Positions 37,144 through 45,451 are shown, counted from the stretch's first letter. The stretch is 64,000 nt of DNA from Qipengyuania citrea (GCF_009828015.1 NZ_WTYG01000004.1:1-64000); one strand, 5' to 3'. Notes: a model not told the origin generated them from the sequence alone. Made by a program: numbers and translations.

Positions 37144-37256
37144 GATTCTCATTCCGCTAGAGTGCGCCACCAGTACGCGTTCGGGACGATCAGCCAGCGA
37201 CTTTGGTGCCAGCAGAATGTCCAGCCAAAATCTGCATAAATCCCCCTGCATCGATT

Positions 37257-37604
37257 TCAGGCCTCAGCTTGCGGAGGTGGCGGTTCCGGTCCTGCTCCAG
37301 TCTCACCCGGTGTAGAGCTGCCGAAACCGGCGAATCGCAAGCGCGTGGCTGACAGCGTCCGTACTTCCGACGCATCGTTGTCAATCGCCATCGGCGCGAT
37401 ACAGCCGAGCGAAACAAGGCAACCAGCGCCTAGCTTATCACAAGGCGATTCTTCACCTTCGTTTGGACCCCCAGACGTGGGCAGTTCATCGCACTGGCGC
37501 TCGATTATCGGCTCCTGCGAAAGCATCGACGCATGAGCTGCCGATTGGACGAAAAGTCCAAATCCAATCAGAATGAGGCCGAATGCGCGCAGCATTCCAA
37601 TCAC
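37257..37604 (-). CDS. small exported Cys-containing protein heading the cus operon
   Basis: 115 aa with an N-terminal signal (MLRAFGLILIGFGLFVQSAAHA). Four Cys residues (RQCDEL, SPCDKL, GAGCLVSLGC) precede a Pro-rich tail ending PPPPQAEA. Small proteins of this kind, weakly similar at most, precede cusCBA in many proteobacteria. The Cys pattern suggests disulfides or metal binding; function unknown. 113 bp before cusC on the same strand. Confidence 0.7.
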   Translation of the reverse strand: MIGMLRAFGLILIGFGLFVQSAAHASMLSQEPIIERQCDELPTSGGPNEGEESPCDKLGAGCLVSLGCIAPMAIDNDASEVRTLSATRLRFAGFGSSTPGETGAGPEPPPPQAEA

Positions 37605-37622
37605 CCGGTACCAAGACGGCGC

Positions 37623-37645
37623 GACTTGGCGGTCAGGCGCAAGTC
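37623..37645. promoter_or_regulatory. dyad ahead of the cus operon
   Basis: GACTTG and CAAGTC are exact inverted repeats with an 11-bp centre, 19 bp before the first cus-operon gene. A TTGACT (-35-like, minus strand) overlaps its right arm, but no -10 at a good distance is obvious. It could be an operator for a regulator other than CueR, since the CueR-type sequence seen elsewhere is absent here. Confidence 0.3.
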
Positions 37646-37723
37646 AAACCGCGTCAGCCAAAGGGGAATCGTTGTTGTCGGGCTAGCTGTTATCATGAAG
37701 TTTGCTGGCCCTTATGAGCAAAA

Positions 37724-37752
37724 GGCTCCCGCCCCGCAGGCTAGTGCGGGGC
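37724..37752 (-). terminator. Rho-independent terminator candidate after the Met-rich gene
   Basis: GCCCCGCA and TGCGGGGC form an 8-bp GC stem with a 6-base loop (37731-37752). Reading on the minus strand it is followed by GGGAGCCTTTT. It lies 46 bp after the Met-rich gene and before the cus operon, so it separates the two units. Confidence 0.5.
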
Positions 37753-37797
37753 AGGTGGGGGAGGGTCGAAGCATTCGACAAAGATTGGCGACCGGTT

Positions 37798-38094
37798 TTA
37801 ACCGTCTTCGCTCTGCGACATCTGCTCCTGCTTTTTCTTCATCATCTCGTTGCAGTTGCGCATCATCTCCATCATTTCGGCGCGCATTTCGGGATCGTTC
37901 ATCATGGCCATCATGCCCGACGGCTCCATTCCGGACATATCGCCCTGCATCTGGCCCCGCATCTCGCCGCGCTCCTGTTGCTGCGCGCTTTGCGCTCTGT
38001 CGGGCTGATGATCGACCTTCGGCTGCGCTATGGCCGCTGATGCGAGGCCAATCGTTGCAAGAGCACCAAGCGCGGTAATTTTGAAGTTGTTCAT
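37798..38094 (-). CDS. Met-rich periplasmic protein
   Basis: 98 aa. A signal peptide (MNNFKITALGALATIGLASAAIAQ) precedes a Gln/Arg linker and a Met-rich body (GEMRGQMQGDMSGMEPSG, then MMAMMNDPEMRAEMMEMM). Met clusters of this sort bind Cu(I) loosely in the oxidising periplasm. It probably buffers copper for the pumps. It follows the CueR-controlled small membrane-protein gene by 84 bp on the same strand and is likely in that transcript. Confidence 0.75.
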   Translation of the reverse strand: MNNFKITALGALATIGLASAAIAQPKVDHQPDRAQSAQQQERGEMRGQMQGDMSGMEPSGMMAMMNDPEMRAEMMEMMRNCNEMMKKKQEQMSQSEDG

Positions 38095-38178
38095 GGGGTT
38101 TTCCTTTCAGTTATCAAATAGCACGCTGCACAAATCTTCAGGTCATCGTGCGAGCACACATGCAAAATCATATCGACA

Positions 38179-38445
38179 TCACGTCTCGGTCGATGTCCCG
38201 TTCTTGCGCATGCACATTGCAAGCATGGCCAAGCAGGGCAGTACATAAAGAAAAGGAAAAATTGCTGCGAAGCCGAGCCACATGGATCCGAACGCAAGCG
38301 CAGCGAGTGCCAAAACAGCGCTGGCTGCGAGCAGCCATTTGCGCCGCTGGCTCGAAGCACCCGAACAAGATTCGCCCGCCTTCCTATTCGAGGTACTGGC
38401 AGTCGCAGGGACCGGCACCAGGGCGCGGGACGACGGGATGTTCAT
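38179..38445 (-). CDS. small membrane protein in the CueR regulon
   Basis: 88 aa; AAGGA precedes the ATG. The N-terminal half is polar, with one Cys (ESCSGASS); the C-terminal half has two hydrophobic helices (WLLAASAVLALAALAFGSMWLG and IFPFLYVLPCLAMLAMCM) ending CLAMLAMCMRKNG. The layout recalls the short DUF2933-like proteins of copper islands. A canonical CueR-type promoter lies 34-64 bp upstream, so copper induction is predicted. Confidence 0.7.
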   Translation of the reverse strand: MNIPSSRALVPVPATASTSNRKAGESCSGASSQRRKWLLAASAVLALAALAFGSMWLGFAAIFPFLYVLPCLAMLAMCMRKNGTSTET

Positions 38446-38478
38446 TTCTTTTCCTTCATCGAATCAACCAATACGAAG

Positions 38479-38509
38479 AAAATAGGGCCTCCCATCATTG
38501 GAAGGTCAA
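38479..38509 (-). promoter_or_regulatory. CueR-type promoter A (drives the small membrane-protein gene)
   Basis: Minus strand: TTGACC (38509-38504), 19-bp spacer with CCTTCCAATGATGGGAGG dyad, then TATTTT (38484-38479). The overlong spacer and CCTTCC/GGRAGG half-sites are the CueR/HmrR copper promoter pattern. The divergent cueR-like gene starts 75 bp away. Confidence 0.85.
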
Positions 38510-38546
38510 GGGCTTTCGGCAGAATATATTGATCTTGAGCCAAACA

Positions 38547-38572
38547 CCTTGCATTCCCACCATTGGAAGGTT
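38547..38572. promoter_or_regulatory. CueR-type box B next to the cueR-like start
   Basis: CCCACCATTGGAAGGTTAG repeats the half-site order of box A in the same orientation (CCTTCCAATGGTGGGAAT read on the minus strand). It ends about 10 bp before the regulator's start codon, so it could mediate autoregulation. No good -35/-10 pair with 19-bp spacing is present, unlike boxes A, C and E. Confidence 0.5.
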
Positions 38573-38583
38573 AGGTCGTTCTC

Positions 38584-39042
38584 ATGAAACACACAAACAC
38601 GATCGGCGAGGCTGCCTCTGCAAGCGGCGTCTCGGCCAAGATGATCCGCCATTACGAAAAAATCGAATTAATCGAGGCGGCGGAACGGACAAATTCCGGC
38701 TACCGGCTCTACACGCCCGCCGACATTCACACTTTGCGCTTTATTCGTCGCGCACGGAATCTGGGCTTCTCAGTGGACGATATTTCCGAGCTTCTGGATT
38801 TATGGAAGAACGACACGCGCACGAGCAAGGACGTTCGGCGAGTGGCCGATGGCCACCTCGTCGCTTTGCGCGCTAAGGCAGCAGAAATTCATTCGATGAT
38901 CGATGCCCTCGAACAACTATTCGATGGTTGCACGAATGATGAACGCCCGGATTGTCCAATCCTCGACGACCTGGCGGACGCGGCCAAACCGGCCCGACCC
39001 AAGCAGGTCGGGCACAAGTTTGGCTTCGAACGCGTCTGCTAG
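38584..39042 (+). CDS. cueR: MerR-family copper-responsive regulator, CueR/HmrR-like
   Basis: 152 aa. The HTH (IGEAASASGVSAKMIRHYEKIELI) and dimerisation helix lead to the metal loop CTNDERPDC: Cys116 and Cys124 are separated by seven residues exactly as Cys112/Cys120 of E. coli CueR, the Cu(I) site. A Ser near residue 81 matches the +1-ion-selective Ser77 position. It should activate promoters with 19-bp spacers; four such sites lie around it. The C-terminal His extension (VGHKFGFERVC) adds a third Cys. Confidence 0.9.
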   Translation: MKHTNTIGEAASASGVSAKMIRHYEKIELIEAAERTNSGYRLYTPADIHTLRFIRRARNLGFSVDDISELLDLWKNDTRTSKDVRRVADGHLVALRAKAAEIHSMIDALEQLFDGCTNDERPDCPILDDLADAAKPARPKQVGHKFGFERVC

Positions 39043-39057
39043 CTTCGCGCATCTCTC

Positions 39058-39504
39058 TTAGTAGCGTGCGTAGACACTGGTCACGCCAGCGGCAGCGACA
39101 CCCGTGATCGTCCAGGTGCCTGTCTTTGCGCCGCCCATTCCCGGTGAACCCGCCGGCATCCCGGGCAGGGTAATGCCGGAGATCCGGGGCCGCTCCTGGA
39201 GCAGGCGACTGACGCTGTCGACCGGCACATGACCGTCCACGAAATAGCCACCAATGAGCATTGTGTGGCACCCCTCGAGGCCGGCGGGCACACCCTGTCG
39301 CTCCTTGATCAGCGCCAGATCATGCGTCGCGACCATTTTGACCTCATATCCGCTGGCTTCAAGATAATCGCCGTAGCTCTCGCAGCAACTACACTGCGGA
39401 TTTTTGAAGATTGTTGCAAATGGCCGTGCTTCCTGGGCCACCGCAACCGATGGCATCATGGCTAGCGCCGCAAATGACATCGCGACCTTGTGTAAGAAAC
39501 GCAT
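39058..39504 (-). CDS. DUF411 periplasmic metal-binding protein
   Basis: 148 aa from ATG 39504 with a signal peptide (MRFLHKVAMSFAALAMMPSVAVAQ). The DUF411 motif NPQCSCCESYGDYL near residue 36 holds the CxCC site, followed by CHTMLIGGYFVDGHVPVD and ITLPGMPAGSPGM. DUF411 proteins occur in copper and silver resistance clusters; a copper-binding role is likely but not proven. 17 bp after the CueO-like oxidase gene, so in its CueR-controlled operon. A second DUF411 gene is at 54040-54504. Confidence 0.85.
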   Translation of the reverse strand: MRFLHKVAMSFAALAMMPSVAVAQEARPFATIFKNPQCSCCESYGDYLEASGYEVKMVATHDLALIKERQGVPAGLEGCHTMLIGGYFVDGHVPVDSVSRLLQERPRISGITLPGMPAGSPGMGGAKTGTWTITGVAAAGVTSVYARY

Positions 39505-39521
39505 CAGATTTTCCTTTCTTT

Positions 39522-41015
39522 TCAGTTCACTCGAATCGTGGCCATCATTCCCGCGGCCTGGTGCTCGAGAATATGGCAATGAAACATCCAGTCGCCGGGA
39601 TTGTCCGCGACAAACGCGATTTCGACGCGTTCCTGCGGAGCCATGAGGACGGTATCCTGCCATTCGCGATATCGTGTGGGTCGTCCATTGCGAGACAGCA
39701 CGCGGAAGCTGTGTCCGTGCAAGTGGATTGGATGCCACCAGGCGGTATCGTTCGACATGTCGAGGAGAAGTGTCTCTCCCCGCGCGACGGTAATAATCGG
39801 ATCGTGCACATGACCGGTCGCCGAAACGCCATTTACCGTCCAGCCCATCATGCCTCCAGACATCATCCCCGAGCCGCCCATGCGGCCTTCCATCATTCCG
39901 GAGCCGCTTCGGTTCCGCGACATCATTGAGCCCCCATCTCCGCTCATCATCCCCATCATTCCGCCTCCGAAAAGGATTTGATGACGCTTCGCAGAGGGGA
40001 GCCGGGGCTCAGGAAGGGGATTCGAGGGCAGCGGCGCGGGCTCGGGCAGGCGGGCCCCCCGGATCGGTTCGCCCTTGCAGATGACCGCGCTGAGGTCGTA
40101 TTCGAGACCTTCATAAAAGACATCGCGGATAGAGTGCTCGGTGGGATCATTGAGATCGATGATCAGATCCGCCCGCATCGCGGGGCCGAGGAGCAGGGGG
40201 TCGGTGAGACGGTGAGGTTCGACGGGCTGGCCGTCAAGCGCGATGACCACCGGGTCGAGCTGGCCGAAGTCGAGCCCGAAGATCCGGGCATTGGCGGCGT
40301 TCACGAGCCGCAGCCTGATCCGCTCATTCGGCCTCGCGATCAGTGGTGCCGACGGCTTTCCGTTGATTGTGATCGTGTTGCCGATCCGGCCTGCCATCAT
40401 CGCATCGTGCCGACTGCCGAATCCTCCACTGATTTGCCCCTGGTCATTGAGCCTCCAGTCGTCGAGCATCCAGACGAGGTCGCGATCGACCTGCGGAGGA
40501 TCTGCCTCTTCGATAATGAGCGGTCCGTAAAGGCCGCGACCGACCTGCTCGAAGCTGCGCTGGTGCGGATGGTACCAGAATGTGCCCGCATCCTGCGGGG
40601 TAAACGCGTATCGAAACGAATCTCTTGGTTCGACCGGTGGCTGGGTGAGATGGGGAACGCCATCCATGGCGTTGGGAACGCGAACCCCGTGCCAGTGAAT
40701 GGTCGTTTCCTCGTCGAGACCGTTGTCCAGCATGGCCTCGAACGCTTGCCCCTGACGGATCCTGATTTCGGGACCAGGCACCGAGCCATTGTAACCCCAA
40801 ACGGGTACTTCCGCGTTCTCGCCCGCAAGCGGCGCGCTCGTTTTTCCCGCCTTAAGGACAAGATTATCGGTGTCGGTCCCAGCAACTACCGGCGCCCTGC
40901 CTCCAGCTCCGAATATCGCCGCCGCGCCGCCGCCCAGCGCCAGAACACCGGAACCTGCGAGGACTGCACGGCGTGTAGTAAGCAATTCCTTTGCCGACAT
41001 GTCGAACGTCTCCAT
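39522..41015 (-). CDS. cueO: CueO-like multicopper oxidase with Met-rich insert
   Basis: 497 aa. A Tat-type signal (TTRRAVLAGSGVLALGGGAAA) exports the folded protein. All four copper motifs are present: HWHG, WYHPH, HPIHLHGH and HCHILEH. Between domains 2 and 3 lies a Met/Gly-rich insert (GGGMMGMMSGDGGSMM, then MMEGRMGGSGMMSGGMM) like the one that recruits Cu(I) in CueO. It oxidises Cu(I) to the less toxic Cu(II) in the periplasm. CueR-type promoter C sits 25-55 bp upstream. Confidence 0.92.
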   Translation of the reverse strand: METFDMSAKELLTTRRAVLAGSGVLALGGGAAAIFGAGGRAPVVAGTDTDNLVLKAGKTSAPLAGENAEVPVWGYNGSVPGPEIRIRQGQAFEAMLDNGLDEETTIHWHGVRVPNAMDGVPHLTQPPVEPRDSFRYAFTPQDAGTFWYHPHQRSFEQVGRGLYGPLIIEEADPPQVDRDLVWMLDDWRLNDQGQISGGFGSRHDAMMAGRIGNTITINGKPSAPLIARPNERIRLRLVNAANARIFGLDFGQLDPVVIALDGQPVEPHRLTDPLLLGPAMRADLIIDLNDPTEHSIRDVFYEGLEYDLSAVICKGEPIRGARLPEPAPLPSNPLPEPRLPSAKRHQILFGGGMMGMMSGDGGSMMSRNRSGSGMMEGRMGGSGMMSGGMMGWTVNGVSATGHVHDPIITVARGETLLLDMSNDTAWWHPIHLHGHSFRVLSRNGRPTRYREWQDTVLMAPQERVEIAFVADNPGDWMFHCHILEHQAAGMMATIRVN

Positions 41016-41039
41016 AGCGCCAGATTGAGTTCAAGCGGT

Positions 41040-41070
41040 TATGTAGGCCTTCCCATCATGGGAAGGTCAA
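41040..41070 (-). promoter_or_regulatory. CueR-type promoter C (multicopper oxidase)
   Basis: Minus strand TTGACC (41070-41065), 19-bp spacer, TACATA (41045-41040). The operator CCTTCCCATGATGGGAAGG is a perfect palindrome. Best CueR site in the window. Confidence 0.88.
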
Positions 41071-41254
41071 GCCCGCCCATTGGACATCGGCCATCAAGGG
41101 CACGGAAGGCCCCGAAACTCGTCTGTATGAAGGATGTGCTGGCAGGTGCAGGACAATTATCCTTCACGACGAAATTTCACGCGTACCGTTCGCCGGTCCA
41201 GCGCCGCTTCTCTTGATATGCGGATTCAGAGTTGGCGCTCGGTCATCGTCGCCG

Positions 41255-41887
41255 TTAGCTTCTTGGCTGCTGCAATTTCTTGGCCAGCTCTTTCCAACGA
41301 CCGGGGCGTGGCAGCAGCATCGGAACCTTGCGCATATAAGCGCGATACTCGTCGCCAAATTTATTGATCATGTCGCGTTCTTCCTTGCGCGCGAGAAGAT
41401 AGTAGGCAAGCACGATGACCGGGAACAGAACGGTCGAAAAGATTGTCGGCCAGTGAATGACGCCTTCTCCGAACAGAGCGAGAAACAGCCCGGTATACTG
41501 CGGGTGCCGTACGAAACGATATTGTCCATCGGTGACAAGCCGGTCATCGTGACGCGCCTTATAGACCGCGCGCCATCCGTGAATGAACATTCCCACGCCG
41601 ATGATCGCTAGCGAGTAGCCTACCAGCATCGAGACAAACATCCCGGTTTCGCCCAGACCCACGAGTGTCGACCACAGATTGGCGCTGATATACTCCCGGT
41701 CTAGTCCGAACGTCCGTATGAGCACATAGACTGTCAGCGGAAAGCCGAACATTTCAGCGTAGAGGGCGATGATGAAAGCCTGCACGAGGCCGGCGCCGGT
41801 CCATTCGCGCCATCCGCGCGGGGCGAAGTACCGGTAGAAAACCCACGATACGATGACGACCATGATCGCCGCTAAACCCCAAGCCAT
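41255..41887 (-). CDS. isoprenylcysteine carboxyl methyltransferase-like (ICMT/PEMT) membrane protein
   Basis: 210 aa from ATG 41887. Five or so membrane segments and the ICMT/PEMT signature in the C-terminal half: YRFVRHPQYTGLFLALFGEG, followed by EERDMINKFGDEYRAYMRKVPML. The family methylates lipids or protein thiols using SAM within the membrane. Members are frequent in bacterial copper/heavy-metal clusters with unknown substrate. A CueR-type box D lies far upstream (about 170 bp). Confidence 0.8.
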   Translation of the reverse strand: MAWGLAAIMVVIVSWVFYRYFAPRGWREWTGAGLVQAFIIALYAEMFGFPLTVYVLIRTFGLDREYISANLWSTLVGLGETGMFVSMLVGYSLAIIGVGMFIHGWRAVYKARHDDRLVTDGQYRFVRHPQYTGLFLALFGEGVIHWPTIFSTVLFPVIVLAYYLLARKEERDMINKFGDEYRAYMRKVPMLLPRPGRWKELAKKLQQPRS

Positions 41888-42214
41888 CGGTCTTTCCCCC
41901 TTCGCTTGCCTATGCCGACAGAGTTTCCTGTCTTGCGTAATGCAGCCCGCTGCCACGAAGTTCTGGCATCGCCACAGACCCGAATATGCTGGGTCGAGTT
42001 CCGTAGCTCCAAACCGAACAGCCTACGAAGATCCACTCACCGGGCCCTGGCCCCACGGTGCCGCTTGCCATCGTTGGAGGGTCAAGAGGTATTTGCATCG
42101 AGCACGAATAAACGTCTCTATTGAGACAAACCAATGCTTGATCGTTTCAGCCTTGGGCCATGGAAACCGACCCGGCGCCAGATTGTTGGAAGTCTGGAAT
42201 CTCGCAAGCCGGCC
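41888..42214. other. intergenic region between ICMT-like and CBS genes
   Basis: 327 bp with no credible gene. It holds CueR-type box D (42055-42085, minus strand) near its middle and is followed by promoter E on the plus strand. Short frames in it have no ribosome-binding sites. Confidence 0.5.
42055..42085 (-). promoter_or_regulatory. CueR-type box D
   Basis: Minus strand TTGACC (42085-42080), 19-bp spacer with CCTCCAACGATGGCAAG, then a poor -10 (CACCGT, 42060-42055). The half-sites are degenerate compared with A, C and E, and the leader to the ICMT-like gene would be about 170 nt, so activity is uncertain. Confidence 0.5.
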
Positions 42215-42245
42215 TTGACCTTCCAATGATGGCAAGCACTAGGTT
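42215..42245 (+). promoter_or_regulatory. CueR-type promoter E (CBS-domain gene)
   Basis: TTGACC (42215-42220), 19-bp spacer carrying CCTTCCAATGATGGCAAGC, then TAGGTT (42240-42245). Nearly the same operator as promoter A. The CBS gene starts about 100 bp downstream. Confidence 0.8.
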
Positions 42246-42343
42246 TGCTGGACCCGATGATTCGATGCGGCGGTCACGTCCTCCATTTGCTTAGGCGGAG
42301 ATGGCTTCCCATTGAACGGAACGCCGAACTTTTGGAGAGACAG

Positions 42344-42787
42344 ATGAAAACCAGCGAAATTATGACTAGCGATCCGGCATGCTGCAAGGAAAACCAAAGC
42401 CTTCAGGACGCCGCCAGGCTTATGATTGACAATGATTGTGGGCAAATTCCGGTCGTCGACGATGAAGGTGGTCTTGTCGGCGTGATCACGGATCGCGACG
42501 TGTGTTGCAGGGCCGTGGCCGAGGGAATGTCGGCGGAGACACGCGTCGGAGACGTGATGACCCGGTCGGTTGTAAGCGTTACCCCCGACACCTCTCTGGA
42601 AGACTGTCTAGCATCCATGGAGAAAAACCAGGTTCGCCGTGTCCCGGTTATCGGCGATGACGGGAAATGCTGCGGCATGGTTTCGCAAGCCGATGTCGCC
42701 CGTACCGGTAACGATGCAAAGACGGCCGAGCTCGTGCAGGAAGTTTCCCAGTCACGCGCAGATGGGAAATCCTCCGGCTGTTGTTAG
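42344..42787 (+). CDS. CBS-pair protein with ten cysteines
   Basis: 147 aa from ATG 42344 (GGAGAGACAG before it). Two CBS motifs in tandem form a Bateman module (IMTSDP..., GQIPVVDDEGGLVGVITDRDV; VMTRSVVSVTPD..., VRRVPVIGDDGK). It is unusual for its Cys content: pairs at 13-14, 54-55, 109-110 and 146-147 plus single Cys32 and Cys88. Ordinary CBS proteins bind adenosyl nucleotides and have few Cys. Together with a CueR-type promoter this suggests a cytoplasmic copper sensor or buffer. Confidence 0.85.
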   Translation: MKTSEIMTSDPACCKENQSLQDAARLMIDNDCGQIPVVDDEGGLVGVITDRDVCCRAVAEGMSAETRVGDVMTRSVVSVTPDTSLEDCLASMEKNQVRRVPVIGDDGKCCGMVSQADVARTGNDAKTAELVQEVSQSRADGKSSGCC

Positions 42788-42886
42788 GGCGACGATATAC
42801 AGCAGCCGCTCTTTGAAAGGGGGCGGCTGCCGTCTGCTTCGTACCGAAGTGGAACATCTTCCGGCTATTAAATCGAAGGCACTCCC

Positions 42887-45451
42887 ATGGACAAGCGTAT
42901 CGTTCTGATTACTGGCGCGAACGGATATATTGGCCGCGCGCTGACGCAGCGCCTTGGCAGCGCATATCGCGTCATTGGTCTCGACCGGTCTCCCGTCGAG
43001 GACAATCCCGGTCTCACAGCCTCCTATTCCATGGATCTCGGCGATGACGCGTCCGTGGCTGCTGCCCTCGAAAAGGTCAGGGGCGATTTCGGAAACGAGC
43101 TTGCTGCCTGTATCCATCTGGCCGCCTATTTCGATATCACCGGCGAGCCCAATCCTCTCTACGAGACGGTCAACGTTGAGGGTTCACGCCGACTGATCAC
43201 GGCGCTGCAGGCCTTCGACATCGAACAGTTCATCTATGCAAGCTCAATGCTTGTACACGAGCCCAAACCGCTGCCGGGCGTACGTATCGACGAATCGAGC
43301 CCGCTCGGACCAACCTGGCCTTACCCCCAGTCGAAAGCCGACGCCGAGCAGGTACTGCGCGAGAACCGTGGCGACATTCCGGTTGTGTTCCTGCGGTTCG
43401 CCGGAGTCTATGACGATAAGGGGCACTCCGCCTTTCTCGCCGAACAAATTGCCGGTGTCTATGAGCACCGCGTGTCGGCGCATCTGTATCCCGGCATGTT
43501 GTGCGCAGCGCAATCGGCACTGCACCTCGAAGATCTGACCAGAGCGGTAGAGCGTACAATTGCAAATCGCGCTGACCTCGAGGGCGAGACGCCGATACTT
43601 GTCGGCGAGCCCGAAACGCTGGGCTACGCCGAGATTCAGGACATCGTCCATTGCCGGATCCACGGCGAGGAATGGACGACAGTGCGCATTCCAAAGAGCG
43701 TGGCGAAACTGGGCACGTGGATCGAGGAAGAAGTCCTTGGCCATGACGGATTCATCAAGCAATGGATGGTCGATGATGCCAACGCTCACTACATCCTTGA
43801 TATCTCCCGTGCCCGGAACCTGTTGGGGTGGGAGCCAGAGCACTCGCTCCGCGAAACGCTTCCGACCATCATCGACGCGTTGCAAGCCGACCCGCAGGAC
43901 TGGTACGAAACGAACAAGCTGAACACGTCCCGCGTGGCCTGGCATCCAAAGAGTTCGGATGCAGCGAAGACCGAACCGGCGCGACTACCATCGCATGACA
44001 CCGACATGGCTCATGATGGGCACCAGATGGACGGCAACATGCACGACATGGACGGCCCCCAGCGCGGTACCCGTTGGACGCAGTTTGCTGTCATCGGGCT
44101 TGGCCTGTGGCTTGCTGCAAGTCCTGGTGTTTATGACGTCGTATCCGCCGATACTGCGCGTGCTTCGGTCGTAGCGGTCACTCTCGAGCGGGGTTTGCCG
44201 TCGATCGAATGGCGGGCCAATGCTCTTGCCCTAAGCGATATGCTGAGCGGGATCGCATTGATGATCTTCGGCGCGATGTCGCTTTCGAAGCGCACCGCCT
44301 GGTTGGGGCAGTGGGCTACGGCCTTTGTCGGCATCTGGCTGCTTTTCGCGCCCTTGTTCTTCTGGAGTCCGAGCGCGGCCCAATATCTGACCAATCTCCT
44401 GGTTGGTACATTGGCGATCGCATTCTCGGTGCTGGTGCCAATGATGCCCGGCATGAGCATGGAAGGGATGATGGACAAGAAGTCCATCCCGCCCGGGTGG
44501 ACCTACAGTCCCTCGACCGATGCCCAGCGATTCCCGATCGTGGCGATGGGCATCATCGGCCTTCTGATATCGCGCATGCTTACCTCCTACCAGCTTGGCC
44601 ATATCGATGTGGCGTGGGAGCCGTTTTTCTCCGGATCGCTTGGCGATCCCAAGAACGGCACCGAGGAAATCATCACGTCGGATGTATCCAAGGCGTGGCC
44701 GATCCCGGATGCCGGACTAGGGGCGGTCAGCTATGTGCTTGAAATCCTGATGGCGGTCATGGGAACCCGCACGCGCTGGCGCACGATGCCGTGGATGGTT
44801 ACCTTCTTCGGCATTCTGGTCATTCCGCTCGGTGTGGTCAGTATCTATTTCGTGATCATTCAGCCGATAATGATCGGGACGTGGAGTACGCCGGCTCTGA
44901 TTGCTGCGCTTGCGATGCTCATCATGATCCCGTTCTCGCTCGATGAAGTCATCGCCATGGGACAGTATCTCTACTGGTCGAAAAAGGAAGGCAAGTCACT
45001 CGTTCGTACCTTCTTCAAGGGCGGCGCAGTGTCAAACGGTGAAATCGACGATACCGACTATATGACCGACGCGCGTTCGATCTGGAACAACACGGTGCGC
45101 GGCGTGACCTTCCCGTGGACCCTGGTGGCCAGCACGGCTCTGGGAGCGTGGCTGATGCTGACAAGGATAACGCTTGGCAGCGAGGGGGCGATGGCCAACA
45201 GCGATCACGTGGTGGGTGCTTTGGTGATTACGGTGGCAATCATCGCGACCGCGGAAGTCGCGCGCGCCTTGCGCTTCATCAACGCTGCATTCGGTGCCTG
45301 GCTGGTCGCAGCGCCATTCCTCCTAGCGGGAGCGTCGTCTGCCGGAACGGTGGCGTCGGTTGCGGTCGGCCTGCTCTTGATCGGACTGAGCCTGCCTCAA
45401 GGCAAGCGTAGCGGTGAGCATTATGCTGGCTGGGATCGGTTTGTCGTATGA
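42887..45451 (+). CDS. NAD-dependent epimerase/dehydratase-like domain fused to a multi-span SPW-repeat membrane protein
   Basis: 854 aa. Residues 1 to about 335 are an extended SDR: TGANGYIGRAL for NAD(P), AAYFD, and YPQSKADAEQ giving the catalytic Tyr-Lys pair near 146-150. A His/Asp/Met-rich linker follows (HDTDMAHDGHQMDGNMHDMDG, about 365-390). The rest is membrane-embedded, with at least twelve helices, including two SPW-like repeats (near WLAASPGVYD and WLVAAPFLLAG) and a middle DoxX/VKOR-like block. Such fusions are seen in copper islands of proteobacteria, and their function is unknown. The linker looks like a copper ligand. Confidence 0.8.
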   Translation: MDKRIVLITGANGYIGRALTQRLGSAYRVIGLDRSPVEDNPGLTASYSMDLGDDASVAAALEKVRGDFGNELAACIHLAAYFDITGEPNPLYETVNVEGSRRLITALQAFDIEQFIYASSMLVHEPKPLPGVRIDESSPLGPTWPYPQSKADAEQVLRENRGDIPVVFLRFAGVYDDKGHSAFLAEQIAGVYEHRVSAHLYPGMLCAAQSALHLEDLTRAVERTIANRADLEGETPILVGEPETLGYAEIQDIVHCRIHGEEWTTVRIPKSVAKLGTWIEEEVLGHDGFIKQWMVDDANAHYILDISRARNLLGWEPEHSLRETLPTIIDALQADPQDWYETNKLNTSRVAWHPKSSDAAKTEPARLPSHDTDMAHDGHQMDGNMHDMDGPQRGTRWTQFAVIGLGLWLAASPGVYDVVSADTARASVVAVTLERGLPSIEWRANALALSDMLSGIALMIFGAMSLSKRTAWLGQWATAFVGIWLLFAPLFFWSPSAAQYLTNLLVGTLAIAFSVLVPMMPGMSMEGMMDKKSIPPGWTYSPSTDAQRFPIVAMGIIGLLISRMLTSYQLGHIDVAWEPFFSGSLGDPKNGTEEIITSDVSKAWPIPDAGLGAVSYVLEILMAVMGTRTRWRTMPWMVTFFGILVIPLGVVSIYFVIIQPIMIGTWSTPALIAALAMLIMIPFSLDEVIAMGQYLYWSKKEGKSLVRTFFKGGAVSNGEIDDTDYMTDARSIWNNTVRGVTFPWTLVASTALGAWLMLTRITLGSEGAMANSDHVVGALVITVAIIATAEVARALRFINAAFGAWLVAAPFLLAGASSAGTVASVAVGLLLIGLSLPQGKRSGEHYAGWDRFVV

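Noticed and set aside
41888-42214. Small frames between the ICMT-like gene and the CBS gene as genes served by CueR box D
   Set aside because: None has a ribosome-binding site, and composition differs from the neighbours.
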